Below are positions 25,281-34,052 of a DNA stretch of 64,000 nucleotides, piece by piece. Numbering within the stretch: the first letter of the stretch is position 1; each line of letters opens with the position of its first letter. Below the pieces are notes generated by a model. The model saw nothing but the letters and a program-made list of their open reading frames with translations. It had not been told where the DNA came from and searched no databases. The stretch comes from Pseudomonas sp. NFIX28 (GTDB taxonomy: Bacteria > Pseudomonadota > Gammaproteobacteria > Pseudomonadales > Pseudomonadaceae), in contig NZ_FNPW01000009.1 of NCBI RefSeq assembly GCF_900107395.1, forward strand, positions 231,525-295,524, written 5' to 3'. The position numbers were made by a program, and so were the translations under genes.

Positions 25281-26300
25281 ATGTTCGCTCTCATGCAAAG
25301 CACTCGCCTTGAATCGCTGCACCTGAGCGTTGACCCGGCCACCGGGTTGAAGGCGGTGATTGCCATTCATAGCAGCCGCCTGGGGCCAGCCTTGGGAGGC
25401 TGTCGTTACCTTGCCTACCCCGACGACGAAAGTGCCGTGGTCGATGCCGTGCGCTTGGCCCAGGGCATGAGCTACAAGGCCGCCCTGGCCGGCTTGCCCC
25501 ACGGCGGCGGCAAGGCGGTCATCATCCGACCGCCCCACGTCGAAAGCCGCGCCGCGCTGTTCGAAGCCTTCGGTCGCTGTGTCGAGCAACTCGATGGCCG
25601 CTACATCACCGCCATCGACAGCGGCACTTCGGTCGCCGACATGGACTGCATCGCCCAGACAACCCAGCACGTCACCAGCACCACCGCTTCCGGCGATCCG
25701 GCGCCGCATGCCGCCATGGGTGTGTTTGCCGGCATCCGCGCCACGGCCATGGCGCGCCTGGGCAGCGACAACCTCGAAGGCCTGCGGGTGGCGATCCAGG
25801 GCCTGGGCAATGTCGGCTTCGCCCTCGCCGAACAGCTGCATGCCGCGGGCGCCGAACTGCTGGTCAGCGATATCGATCCAGGCAAGGTGCAACTGGCCAT
25901 GGAGCAGTTGGGCGCCCATCCGATCGCCAACGAAGCCTTGCTCAGCACCCCGTGCGACATCCTCGCGCCCTGCGGGCTGGGCGGCGTGCTTAACAGCCAC
26001 AGCGTGGCGCAACTGCGCTGCTCGGCGGTGGCCGGCTCGGCCAACAACCAGTTGACCAACCTGCAGGTCGCCGACCAGCTGGAAAACCGCGGCATCCTCT
26101 ACGCGCCGGATTACGTGATCAACGCCGGCGGGCTGATCTACGTTTCGCTCAAGCATCGCGGCGAAGAGCTGGCGACCATCACCGCCCATCTGTCGAAGAT
26201 CAGCCAGCGGCTCACCGAAGTCTTCGCCCACGCCCAGGCTGAAAAACGCTCGCCGGCGCGGGTGGCCGACGACTTGGCGGAGCGCGTGCTGTACCGCTAG
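25281..26300 (+). CDS. ldh: leucine (Leu/Phe/Val) dehydrogenase
   Basis: 339 aa. NAD-dependent oxidative deamination of branched-chain amino acids to 2-oxoacids. Substrate-site GGCRYLAYPDDESA, catalytic lysine region MSYKAALAGLPHGGGKAV, and Rossmann motif IQGLGNVGFALAEQL are intact. It precedes the 2-oxoacid dehydrogenase genes, which would take its products. A possible RpoS-like -10 CTATACT lies at 25241-25247. Confidence 0.9.
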   Translation: MFALMQSTRLESLHLSVDPATGLKAVIAIHSSRLGPALGGCRYLAYPDDESAVVDAVRLAQGMSYKAALAGLPHGGGKAVIIRPPHVESRAALFEAFGRCVEQLDGRYITAIDSGTSVADMDCIAQTTQHVTSTTASGDPAPHAAMGVFAGIRATAMARLGSDNLEGLRVAIQGLGNVGFALAEQLHAAGAELLVSDIDPGKVQLAMEQLGAHPIANEALLSTPCDILAPCGLGGVLNSHSVAQLRCSAVAGSANNQLTNLQVADQLENRGILYAPDYVINAGGLIYVSLKHRGEELATITAHLSKISQRLTEVFAHAQAEKRSPARVADDLAERVLYR

Positions 26301-26397
26301 GCGCGCAGGCCTTACCCGGCGTGCGCCCTGTAAGCCCCGCGCCACAAGTGCGGGGCGCAACAACCGCACGCCGACCCGGCGTGCCAGGAGCCATGTG

Positions 26398-27492
26398 ATG
26401 CCGCACAAGGTTGCGCTTGCCTATACCCGCTATTTATCCCCCGACGGCCAGCTGCTCGGCGACCTGCCGGCCTGGGCCGACGATTTCAATCTGCTGACCC
26501 GGCTCTACCGGCAGATGGTCCTGACCCGGCTGTTCGACCAGAAGGCCGTGGCCCTGCAACGCACCGGACGCATCGGCACCTACGCCCCGACCCTCGGCCA
26601 GGAAGCCATTGGCGTGGCCATCGGCAGCCTGATGCGGCCGGAAGACGTGCTGGTGCCGTATTACCGCGACACCGCCGTGCAACTGATGCGCGGGGTGCGC
26701 ATGGAGGAGATCCTGCTGTACTGGGGCGGCGACGAGCGCGGCAGCGATTTCGCCGACCCGGCGGTGGCCGAGGATTTCCCCATCTGCGTGCCGATCGCCA
26801 CCCAGGCCTTGCATGCCTGCGGCGTCGCCAGCGCGTTCAAGATCCGTGGCGAGCATCGGGTGGTGGTGACCACCTGTGGCGATGGCGCCACCAGCAAGGG
26901 CGACTTTCTCGAAGCCCTCAACGTCGCGGGCACCTGGCAGCTGCCGGTGGTGTTCGTGGTCAACAACAACCAGTGGGCGATCTCGGTGCCGCGGCGTATC
27001 CAGTGCGGCGCGCCGACCCTGGCGCAGAAAGCCATCGGTGCCGGCTTCCATGGCGAACAGGTCGATGGCAACGACATGCTCGCGGTGTACGACCGGGTGC
27101 AGGCCGCCCTGGAGCGAGCCCAGCATGGCAAGGGCCCGGTGCTGCTGGAATGCCTGAGCTATCGCCTGGGCGACCACACCACCGCCGACGACGCCACTCG
27201 CTACCGGCCCGCGGACGAGGTCAAGCAAGCCTGGCTGGAAGAACCGATCAAGCGCCTGCAACGTTTCATGGCCGGGCAGGGCGTCTGGGACGAAGGCCGC
27301 GAACAGGCGCTGATCGGCGAATGCCAGGGCCTGGTGCAGCAGGCTGTGGGTAACTTCGAGGCCGCCGGCACCCAGGCCGCCGAGTCGGTGCTGGACTATG
27401 TCTACGCCCAGTGGCCGGCGGCGCTGGCCGAGCAGCGCGAAATGTTCCTCGAACGGCTGGCCCGCCGTGGCGGAGGTTCGAACCATGAGTAA
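26398..27492 (+). CDS. 2-oxoacid dehydrogenase E1 alpha subunit
   Basis: 364 aa. Thiamine diphosphate motif GDGATSKGDFLEALNVAGTWQLPVVFVVNNNQW (GDG...NN) is complete, and the phosphorylation-loop-like LGDHTTADDATRYR is as in branched-chain and pyruvate E1 alpha. The operon with leucine dehydrogenase favours branched-chain oxoacids; pyruvate is the alternative. ATG at 26398 has AGGAG upstream; the GTG just before is less likely. Its end overlaps E1 beta by 8 bp. Confidence 0.88.
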   Translation: MPHKVALAYTRYLSPDGQLLGDLPAWADDFNLLTRLYRQMVLTRLFDQKAVALQRTGRIGTYAPTLGQEAIGVAIGSLMRPEDVLVPYYRDTAVQLMRGVRMEEILLYWGGDERGSDFADPAVAEDFPICVPIATQALHACGVASAFKIRGEHRVVVTTCGDGATSKGDFLEALNVAGTWQLPVVFVVNNNQWAISVPRRIQCGAPTLAQKAIGAGFHGEQVDGNDMLAVYDRVQAALERAQHGKGPVLLECLSYRLGDHTTADDATRYRPADEVKQAWLEEPIKRLQRFMAGQGVWDEGREQALIGECQGLVQQAVGNFEAAGTQAAESVLDYVYAQWPAALAEQREMFLERLARRGGGSNHE

Positions 27493-28471
27493 CGGCACAT
27501 TCAGCCTGCTGGAAGCGGTGAACCTGGCTCTGCACCGAGCCATGGCCGAGGACGAGAACGTGATTGTCCTGGGCGAGGACGTGGGGGTGAACGGCGGGGT
27601 ATTCCGCGCCACCCAGGGGCTGCGCGACAGTTTCGGCTTCAAGCGGGTGATCGACTCGCCGCTGGCGGAAACCATGCTTGGCGGCCTGGTGGTGGGCATG
27701 GCCGCCCAAGGCCTGAAGCCGGTGGTGGAAATCCAGTTCATGGGTTTTATCTACGCGACCATGGAACATCTGGTGTCCCATGCCAGCCGCATGCGCAACC
27801 GCACCCGCGGGCGCATCACCTGCCCGATGGTGTTGCGCACGCCCATGGGCGCGGGCATTCGCGCACCGGAACACCACAGCGAAAGCACCGAGGCGCTTTT
27901 CGCCCATATTCCCGGCTTGCGGGTGCTGGTGCCGTCCTCGCCGGCGCGGGCCTACGGCCTGCTGCTGGCGGCCATCGACGATCCCGACCCGGTGCTGTTT
28001 CTCGAGCCGACCCGCCTCTACCGCTTGAACCCGCAACCGCTGGCGGACGACGGCAAGCGCCTGCCGCTGGACAGTTGTTTCACCCTGCGCGAAGGCCGCG
28101 ACATTACCTTGGTCAGCTGGGGCGCGAGCGTTGTCGAGACCTTGCAGGCCGCCGATGCGCTGGCCGAGCAGGGCGTGTCGGCGGAAGTGATCGACGTCGC
28201 CTGCATCAAGCCGCTGGACCTCGACACCCTGGAAGCCTCGGTGCGCAAGACCGGGCGCTGCGTGATCGTGCATGAGGCGCCACGCACCTGCGGCGTCGGC
28301 GCGGAAATCGCCGCCAGCCTCTACGAGCGGGTGTTGCTGGAATTGCAGGCACCGATCCTGCGGGTCACCGCGCCGGACATCCCGCCGCCGCTGTATCGCC
28401 TGGAGTCGCTGTACATGCCCGCTGTCGAGGACATCCTGCATGCCTGCGACAGCACGCTGAACTTCGCCTGA
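27485..28471 (+). CDS. 2-oxoacid dehydrogenase E1 beta subunit
   Basis: 328 aa. Transketolase-type pyrimidine domain (VIVLGEDVGVNGGVFRAT; the Glu activates the cofactor) and C-terminal half (VSWGASVVETLQAADAL). MGFIYATMEHLVSHASRMR and the APEHHSES loop are typical of this family. Translation is coupled to E1 alpha; E2 begins 10 bp after the stop. Confidence 0.9.
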   Translation: MSNGTFSLLEAVNLALHRAMAEDENVIVLGEDVGVNGGVFRATQGLRDSFGFKRVIDSPLAETMLGGLVVGMAAQGLKPVVEIQFMGFIYATMEHLVSHASRMRNRTRGRITCPMVLRTPMGAGIRAPEHHSESTEALFAHIPGLRVLVPSSPARAYGLLLAAIDDPDPVLFLEPTRLYRLNPQPLADDGKRLPLDSCFTLREGRDITLVSWGASVVETLQAADALAEQGVSAEVIDVACIKPLDLDTLEASVRKTGRCVIVHEAPRTCGVGAEIAASLYERVLLELQAPILRVTAPDIPPPLYRLESLYMPAVEDILHACDSTLNFA

Positions 28472-28481
28472 GGAGGCCGCG

Positions 28482-29591
28482 ATGAAATATTTCAAACTGC
28501 CCGACCTGGGCGAGGGCCTGCAGGAAGCGGAGATCGTCGAATGGCACGTCCGGGCCGGCGATGCGGTCAAGGCCGATCAGTTGCTGGTGTCGGTGGAAAC
28601 CGCCAAGGCCCTGGTGGACATTCCCGCGCCCTATGACGGCGTGGTGGCCAAGATTTATGGCGCCCCTGGCGACATCCTGCACGTCGGCGAACCCTTGCTC
28701 GGCTATGAGGGCGAGGCGGATGCCGGCACCGTGGTCGGGCGTCTCGAAGGTGGCGGAGCCAGCCACGAAGACCGGTTTTTTGTCGGCGCCGCGCCCTCGA
28801 CCCGCGAGCATATGGCGGTGCGCGCCACCCCGGCGGTGCGCCAGCTGGCCCGGCAACTGGGGGTGGACGTGAATGCCCTGGGCGGTTCGGCCAAGGACGG
28901 GCTGGTCACCCGCAGCGATGTGGAAAACGCCGCGCAGCAGGAGCGCGAGCGGTTCGGTGGCGAACGGCTGCGCGGGGTACGCCGGAGCATGGCGCTGAAC
29001 ATGGCCCGCTCCCACGCCGAGGTGGTGCCGGTGACGATTTATGGCGATGCCGACCTGCACCGCTGGGGCCAGGCCCGCGATCCGCTGATCCGCCTGGCCA
29101 AGGCATTGGCGGCGGCCTGTGCGGTGGAACCGGTGCTCAACAGCGCCTTCGATGGCAAGAGCCTGTCGCTCAAGCAGCATCGGCACCTCGACCTGGGCAT
29201 CGCCGTGGACACCCCCGACGGCCTGTTCGTGCCGGTGCTGCGCAACGTTGCCCAGCGCGATGCGGCGGACCTCAAGGCCGGCGTGACGCGCCTGCGCGCC
29301 GATGTACAGGCGCGCTCGATTCCGCCCCAGGAGATGATGGGCGCCACCCTGACCCTGTCCAACTTCGGCACCTTGTTCGGGCGCTACGCCAACCCGGTGG
29401 TGGTGCCGCCGCAAGTGGCGATCCTCGCCGCCGGGGCGATCCGCGACGAGCCGGTGGCCGTGAATGGCGCGGTGGCGGTGCATCCGTCGCTGCCGCTGTC
29501 CCTGACCTTCGATCACCGGGTGGTCACCGGCGGCGAGGCGGCGCGGTTTTTCAAGGCGCTGGTCGAGGCATTAGAGCAACCCGAAGTCTAG
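28482..29591 (+). CDS. 2-oxoacid dehydrogenase E2 acyltransferase
   Basis: 369 aa. Lipoyl domain at 1-77 with lipoyl-lysine in VETAKALVDI, an E3/E1-binding domain at ~110-148 (ATPAVRQLARQLGVDVNALGG) and the catalytic domain to the end. The active-site segment is FDHRVVTGGEAARF: the His is present, but Thr stands where most E2 enzymes have Asp (DHRVVDG). There is no E3 gene here, so E3 must come from elsewhere. Shorter than usual E2 because only one lipoyl domain and short linkers are present. Confidence 0.87.
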   Translation: MKYFKLPDLGEGLQEAEIVEWHVRAGDAVKADQLLVSVETAKALVDIPAPYDGVVAKIYGAPGDILHVGEPLLGYEGEADAGTVVGRLEGGGASHEDRFFVGAAPSTREHMAVRATPAVRQLARQLGVDVNALGGSAKDGLVTRSDVENAAQQERERFGGERLRGVRRSMALNMARSHAEVVPVTIYGDADLHRWGQARDPLIRLAKALAAACAVEPVLNSAFDGKSLSLKQHRHLDLGIAVDTPDGLFVPVLRNVAQRDAADLKAGVTRLRADVQARSIPPQEMMGATLTLSNFGTLFGRYANPVVVPPQVAILAAGAIRDEPVAVNGAVAVHPSLPLSLTFDHRVVTGGEAARFFKALVEALEQPEV

Positions 29592-29752
29592 GGAGGAATA
29601 ACTTTGGCTCATGCTTGAGCTTGGGGTTTATCGAATTTATGGATCGCCTCGGTATCGGTAAAGGCCGTCTGCTTCGTCGGAAACCTGGGCAACGGGATTG
29701 ATGTGTTTTGCCAGAAACAGGAAGTAATTTTAGAGAGGGTTAGTTTGGACGG

Positions 29753-29780
29753 AAAAGCCCGGCGCAAGGGACGGGCTTTT
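29753..29780 (+). terminator. intrinsic terminator after the E2 gene
   Basis: AAAAGCCCG (29753-29761), 10-nt loop, CGGGCTTTT (29772-29780). It closes the ldh/E1/E2 operon; the 292-bp gap to the next gene holds nothing else I can support. Confidence 0.8.
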
Positions 29781-29883
29781 CTTTGGTTTTGTACTAGAAA
29801 GGCTATAAGGTGGACGCTGATCAAATAAAAATCTTATTTGTGCAGCAAGCCTCGCTTGTGTCGAAGCGCAACACTTATAACGA

Positions 29884-30285
29884 TTATTTTATATTCAGGA
29901 ATGGATCAAAGTTCATCACTGTTCCTTCCACGGTAAGCTCCACCGAGTACTGCTGGCGTCCTTTGAAACCCTGCGCTTCGACCTGGCCTTGCCAGTACGT
30001 ACCCGCAGGGCTCGCGACCAGCCGAGGCTTGCAAATGCCATCATTCACCATCTGGCCGGTGAAGCGATTGATCTGCACAGCACTTGAAGGCGAGACACCT
30101 GTAACGCTCCAGTTGATGAACTGGCCCTCTGTACACGCCGTTTGGAGTTCGGCCTGCCCCTCGGCACCCGATCCAAAGTATTTGTTGGTGTCGATCAAAT
30201 ACACGTTTTGAGATAGGCCGCCCGTTGAGCCAGTTGACAGGGCGCCATCAACATCGACCACTATCAGAACATCAATTTGTTTCAT
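29884..30285 (-). CDS. PixA/AidA-family (inclusion body) protein
   Basis: 133 aa. The start KQIDVLIVVDVDGALSTG followed by SQNVYLIDTNKYFGSG and EGQFINWSVTGVSP is the pattern of the PixA/AidA family, small beta-rich cytosolic proteins that include Photorhabdus/Xenorhabdus crystalline inclusion protein and quorum-regulated AidA. Biochemical role is not settled. ATG at 30285 follows AAAGGAATATTGTG. The gene and its flanks are AT-rich compared with the neighbours, a sign of transfer. A 16-bp palindrome lies 38 bp upstream. Confidence 0.78.
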   Translation of the reverse strand: MKQIDVLIVVDVDGALSTGSTGGLSQNVYLIDTNKYFGSGAEGQAELQTACTEGQFINWSVTGVSPSSAVQINRFTGQMVNDGICKPRLVASPAGTYWQGQVEAQGFKGRQQYSVELTVEGTVMNFDPFLNIK

Positions 30286-30323
30286 CACAATATTCCTTTT
30301 GTGTAAGTTATCCGTCGACTTTA

Positions 30324-30339
30324 GTCTGAGCGCTCAGAC
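30324..30339 (-). promoter_or_regulatory. 16-bp perfect palindrome upstream of the PixA/AidA gene
   Basis: GTCTGAGC-GCTCAGAC, with no spacer, lies 38 bp before the ATG at 30285, where an operator overlapping the promoter would sit. The rest of 30340-30680 is AT-rich, with no gene or clear signal seen. Confidence 0.5.
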
Positions 30340-30683
30340 GGAGTGCTGAGGTTAGCACTGGGTTTTTGAAAGTAAAGTCATGGAATTAAGCGGCTGATAA
30401 ACATTGGTCGAGTCATGCTTTTGGCGGTTTTTTATTGGTGTGAATGCGCTGTTACAGAGCAGGATGTAAGTTGTTGATATTGAATGAACGTAATGCTCCG
30501 GCTTTTTGCTGAGTTGTTAAGTGTTCAGAAGTATCAACACTGGCCGGTATGCTTAATAAAACCGTTAATACCGTTTAGATGGCTGCATTAATTGCCTAAT
30601 TGTCTATAGCGCTCTGTACTGAAACCAGATCAGAGTCAATCTGGGCCAGATAGCTGGGCCTGGTTTTACCGCAGGCATGAAAA

Positions 30684-30709
30684 AGGCCCTGGGCGCAAAC
30701 CCAGGGCCT
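30684..30709 (-). terminator. terminator of yebG
   Basis: AGGCCCTGGG (30684-30693), loop CGCAAA, CCCAGGGCCT (30700-30709); read on the minus strand it ends in a U-run (CCTTTTTC). It lies 18 bp past the yebG stop. Confidence 0.85.
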
Positions 30710-30727
30710 GTTCAATTCGGCGCCTGC

Positions 30728-31078
30728 TTACTTGGCCGCTTTGCTCGCCTTGGCGGGCTTGGCCGGTGCTGCGGGTTCCGCGGCTTCGGGCGCTGCCAGC
30801 GGAGCCTCTGGCTCGGCCGCCGCAACCGGCGCGCTGAGCAGTTCGGACAGGGCGTCCGGCTGGCTCTTGAAGGCCTTGGCGAACACATCGCGGTTCTTCG
30901 CCATGTAGATCCCGGCTTCTTCCACTTGCTGCTCGTTCAGCGACGGCACAGCCTTTTGCAACACTTGCGCCAGCAATTCAGCCAGTTCGAGCATTTTGTC
31001 ATGACGGTCAGCTTCGGCTTTATCCATGAACAAGCGCTCCAGATCTCGGCTGCTGCGGTATACCACTTCGACGGCCAT
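30728..31078 (-). CDS. yebG: YebG family SOS-induced protein
   Basis: 116 aa. MAVEVVYRSSRDLERLFMDKAEADRHDKMLELAELLAQVL matches YebG, a small LexA-controlled protein of unknown exact role in the DNA-damage response. The C-terminal ~35 residues are a low-complexity Ala/Pro/Lys tail (ending AKASKAAK), a Pseudomonas extension that may bind DNA. The LexA box at 31122 supports the call. Confidence 0.85.
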   Translation of the reverse strand: MAVEVVYRSSRDLERLFMDKAEADRHDKMLELAELLAQVLQKAVPSLNEQQVEEAGIYMAKNRDVFAKAFKSQPDALSELLSAPVAAAEPEAPLAAPEAAEPAAPAKPAKASKAAK

Positions 31079-31121
31079 TCACCACCTCACATGCCTTCAC
31101 GATAATGGGTATTTGCTACTA

Positions 31122-31137
31122 CTGTATTTATATACAG
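31122..31137 (-). promoter_or_regulatory. LexA (SOS) box upstream of yebG
   Basis: CTGTATTTATATACAG is a near-perfect match to the CTGT-N8-ACAG consensus, 43 bp before the yebG ATG. Confidence 0.9.
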
Positions 31138-31235
31138 GCGCGAAGAATAAGCGAATCCTTCTGCTTTGAATAGTGGGTTTTTAATCTAGACGGGTTTCCG
31201 GGTTTGTCAGGTGATCGGCGTCGAGCCCATCGCTT

Positions 31236-31361
31236 TTGCGGGCAAGCCTTGCTCCTAGGTAAGGATTGGGGGGACGCTTTCGCGGGCAAGCCTCGCTCCT
31301 ACGGAGTTTTGGCGGGTGGGTGGTGACTGCTTTTCCGTAGGAGCGAGGCTTGCCCGCGAAT
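31236..31361. repeat. REP elements (GTAGGAGCGAGGCTTGCC family)
   Basis: One single arm at 31236-31257 and an inverted pair at 31280-31303 and 31337-31360. They occupy the 423-bp gap between yebG and psiE together with the SOS box; no gene is seen. Confidence 0.8.
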
Positions 31362-31501
31362 GACGCTAAGAACGCCCCGGAAGTGTCCAACCGCCCCCGG
31401 CCGCCATCTCATTGCCCGGCGCTGGCCTTTTTTCTGCATGCAGAACAACCGTCACGTCCAACCCGCATCATCCGGTCGAGCCGACCTAAGGAAAAACCAT
31501 C

Positions 31502-32002
31502 GTGAAAATCAATTGGGCCGAGAAACTGCGGCAGAACGTCCATCAACTGGCCGAATCCCTGGGCAACCTGTTCGTCGAGACCTTTCACTACCTGGCGCTG
31601 TTTGCCATCGGTGCGGTGACCGCCTGGGCGGCGGTGATGGAGTTTCTCGGGATGCTCGAGGAAGGTCATATCAAGATCGATGACATCCTCCTGCTGTTCA
31701 TCTACCTCGAATTGGGCGCCATGGTCGGCATCTACTTCAAGACCAACCACATGCCGGTGCGCTTCCTGATCTATGTGGCGATCACCGCGCTGACTCGCCT
31801 GCTGATCTCCAACGTGTCGCACCACAACCCGCCGGACCTGGGGATCATCTACCTGTGCGGCGGCATCCTGCTGCTGGCGTTCTCGATCCTGGTGGTGCGC
31901 TACGCTTCGTCGCAGTTCCCGTCGGTGAAGATCGAACACCCGCAGCGCAAAGTCGGCGCGGGCTCCAGCGAGCACCCGGAAGTCGAGAAGGGCGAGCTTT
32001 AA
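31502..32002 (+). CDS. psiE: PsiE-family membrane protein
   Basis: 166 aa with four helices (FHYLALFAIGAVTAWAAVMEF, then ILLLFIYLELGAMVGIYF, FLIYVAITALTRLLIS, LGIIYLCGGILLLAFSILVV). PsiE is phosphate-starvation inducible in E. coli; function unknown. The start is GTG at 31502 after TAAGGAAA. I see no convincing Pho box in the leader, so phosphate control is not shown here. Confidence 0.82.
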   Translation: MKINWAEKLRQNVHQLAESLGNLFVETFHYLALFAIGAVTAWAAVMEFLGMLEEGHIKIDDILLLFIYLELGAMVGIYFKTNHMPVRFLIYVAITALTRLLISNVSHHNPPDLGIIYLCGGILLLAFSILVVRYASSQFPSVKIEHPQRKVGAGSSEHPEVEKGEL

Positions 32003-32331
32003 ATCGCCACTGTCAGCGGTGGCTGCCGGTTGCCGGGCCGGCCCTTGGTGGCTGGCAGCGGCAGCTTGAAGCCGTCGCTGTTGGTCATGGCTTCGAGGAT
32101 GGCCACGGCGCTGTGGCCCTGCTCGATGGCAATGCCGAACTGAATGCTTTGCACCAGGCGCTTGAGCCGCTGCGGATCGTTGCGCTGCTCGGCGCTGATC
32201 ATGCGCTTGGCGACGATCCGACCGGCCTTGGAAAGGGTCAGCATGATGCTGCCGTCCAGGCCCTGGATGCTCAGGTTGACCCGGTATTCCGGGGCGAAGG
32301 CATCGGTAATCAGCTGAAAGGGGTTGTCCAT
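31999..32331 (-). CDS. DUF3509 protein
   Basis: 110 aa, cytosolic: MDNPFQLITDAFAPEYRVNLS and GSIMLTLSKAGRIVAKRMIS followed by QRNDPQRLKRLVQSIQFGIA. It is a small Pseudomonas-wide family of unknown role. ATG at 32331 is the family start; an open frame continues upstream without likeness. Its stop overlaps the convergent psiE stop by 4 bp. Confidence 0.82.
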   Translation of the reverse strand: MDNPFQLITDAFAPEYRVNLSIQGLDGSIMLTLSKAGRIVAKRMISAEQRNDPQRLKRLVQSIQFGIAIEQGHSAVAILEAMTNSDGFKLPLPATKGRPGNRQPPLTVAI

Positions 32332-32508
32332 GTGCGTCACCGCTTGATTGGATCGTGCAGTCATTGACCGGCCGGGATTGGTATTAGTTCGCATTTCCAG
32401 ACCACTGGCAGGCCGTTCGCCGAGGGTTGATAACGTCCATATTCCTCGGCTCTTGCAAAGCAAAGGGCATGCCGGAAAAACCGCCGCCCCATAAACCCGG
32501 GGGCGAAA

Positions 32509-32534
32509 AAAAACGGACCAAAAGGTCCGTTTTT
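32509..32534 (-). terminator. bidirectional terminator after the serine transporter gene
   Basis: AAAAACGGACC (32509-32519), loop AAAA, GGTCCGTTTTT (32524-32534). It lies 15 bp after the transporter stop on the minus strand; U-runs exist on both strands. Confidence 0.88.
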
Positions 32535-32549
32535 CTTTGGCTACCCGTT

Positions 32550-33851
32550 TCAGGGCATGAACGAATAAATGATCGCTGACAGTGCGATCAGCCCCACCAG
32601 CACCACGAACAGATTCGACAGCTGGCCCGAATACTGGCGCAGCGATGGCACCCGCCGGATCGCGTACATCGGCATCAGGAACAGCAGGCAGGCGATGACG
32701 GGCCCGCCCAGGGTCTCGATCATGCCGAGGATGCTCGGGTTGAAAGTGGCCACGGCCCAGCAGGTCAGGACCATGAACAGCGCGGTGCAACGTTCCAGCC
32801 AGCGTGACGACATGACCCGGCCACGGCTGCGCAGGCTTTTCACGATCAGCCCCTGGAAGCCTTCGCTGGCGCCGATGTAGTGGCCGAGGAAGGATTTGGT
32901 GATGGCCACCAGCGCGATCAGCGGCGCCGCATAGGCGATCACCGGCGTCTGGAAGTGGTTGGCCAGGTACGACAGGATCGAAATGTTCTGCGCCTTGGCC
33001 GCGGCCAGGTCGGCCGGCGACAGGGCCAGCACGCAACTGAAGCAGAAGAACATCACCGTCAGCACCATCATGCCGTGGGCCACGGCGAGGATACCGCTGC
33101 TCTTGCGTTCGGCCTGGGCGCCGTAGTGGCGCTTCTGGTCGACGGCGAAGGCGGAAATGATCGGCGAATGGTTGAACGAGAACACCATCACCGGGATCGC
33201 CAGCCACAGGGTCTTGAGGAACAGCGGCATGGACATGCCGTCATTGGCCGAGGCGAAGAATGCGCCGTTCCAGTTCGGGATCAGGCTCAGAGCCAGCAGC
33301 AACAGCGCGGCGACAAAGGGATAGACCAGCACGCTCATGGCCCGCACGATCACGCCCTGGCCGCAGCGCACGATGGCCATCAGGCCGAGGATCAGCACCA
33401 GCGACAGGATCGCCCGCGGCGGCGGGGTCATGTGCAGTTGGTGTTCCATGAAACTGCCCAGGGTGTTGGTCAGCGCCACGCTGTACACCAGCAGGATCGG
33501 GAAGATGGCGAAGAAATAGAGCAGGGTGATCAGCTTGCCGGCGCCGATGCCGAAGTGTTCTTCCACCACTTCGGTGATGTCGCCGGAACGCCCGGACAGC
33601 ACGAAGCGGGTCAGGCCACGGTGGGCGAAGAAAGTCATCGGGAAGGCCAGCAGCGCCAGCACGATCAGCGGCCAGAAGCCGCCGACCCCGGCATTGATCG
33701 GCAGGAACAGCGTACCGGCGCCGATGGCGGTGCCGTACAGGCCGAGCATCCAGGTGGTGTCGTGCTTGCTCCAGCCCTTGCTGGCGGTCGCGGTCTCGCG
33801 AGCAGTTTCTACAGCAGGGTTTTCGGCAGCGGGTGTTCGTACATCGGTCAT
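32550..33851 (-). CDS. sdaC: serine/threonine transporter, HAAAP family (SdaC-like)
   Basis: 433 aa, eleven predicted helices. HAAAP features: TTWMLGLYGTAIGAGTLFLPI at the N-terminus, FFAIFPILLVYSVALTNTLG, and FSFNHSPIISAFAVDQ. Probable proton-coupled serine uptake feeding the serine dehydratase gene 201 bp upstream on the same strand. ATG at 33851 (MTDVRTPAAENP). Confidence 0.87.
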   Translation of the reverse strand: MTDVRTPAAENPAVETARETATASKGWSKHDTTWMLGLYGTAIGAGTLFLPINAGVGGFWPLIVLALLAFPMTFFAHRGLTRFVLSGRSGDITEVVEEHFGIGAGKLITLLYFFAIFPILLVYSVALTNTLGSFMEHQLHMTPPPRAILSLVLILGLMAIVRCGQGVIVRAMSVLVYPFVAALLLLALSLIPNWNGAFFASANDGMSMPLFLKTLWLAIPVMVFSFNHSPIISAFAVDQKRHYGAQAERKSSGILAVAHGMMVLTVMFFCFSCVLALSPADLAAAKAQNISILSYLANHFQTPVIAYAAPLIALVAITKSFLGHYIGASEGFQGLIVKSLRSRGRVMSSRWLERCTALFMVLTCWAVATFNPSILGMIETLGGPVIACLLFLMPMYAIRRVPSLRQYSGQLSNLFVVLVGLIALSAIIYSFMP

Positions 33852-33901
33852 CGGTATTGCCTCGTTATTATTCTTGCTCGGGCTCACGTGGGGCGGACGG
33901 T

Positions 33902-34040
33902 CAGGCCGTTTGAAAACGTAGCGAGCGAAGGCAAGACAAGGCAAAAACAGGCGAGGAAGCGGAGTGTAGGGGCCTACATGAGCATTCCGAGCCTGTTTTT
34001 AACGCAGTATTGCCGAGCGCAGTAGTTTTCATACGGCCTG
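33902..34040. repeat. 139-bp imperfect palindromic element
   Basis: CAGGCCGT (33902) and ACGGCCTG (34033-34040) are its exact ends. Inside, CAAAAACAGGC pairs with GCCTGTTTTT and the centre has GGAGTGTAGG...CCTACATGAGC. The whole can fold into one long hairpin between sdaA and sdaC. It is not one of the two common REP families; similar elements may recur elsewhere in Pseudomonas. Confidence 0.7.
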
Positions 34041-34052
34041 GGGGAATGCTCC

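Noticed and set aside
31366..31501. Pho box before psiE
   Set aside because: No pair of CTGTCAT-like repeats with proper spacing was found.
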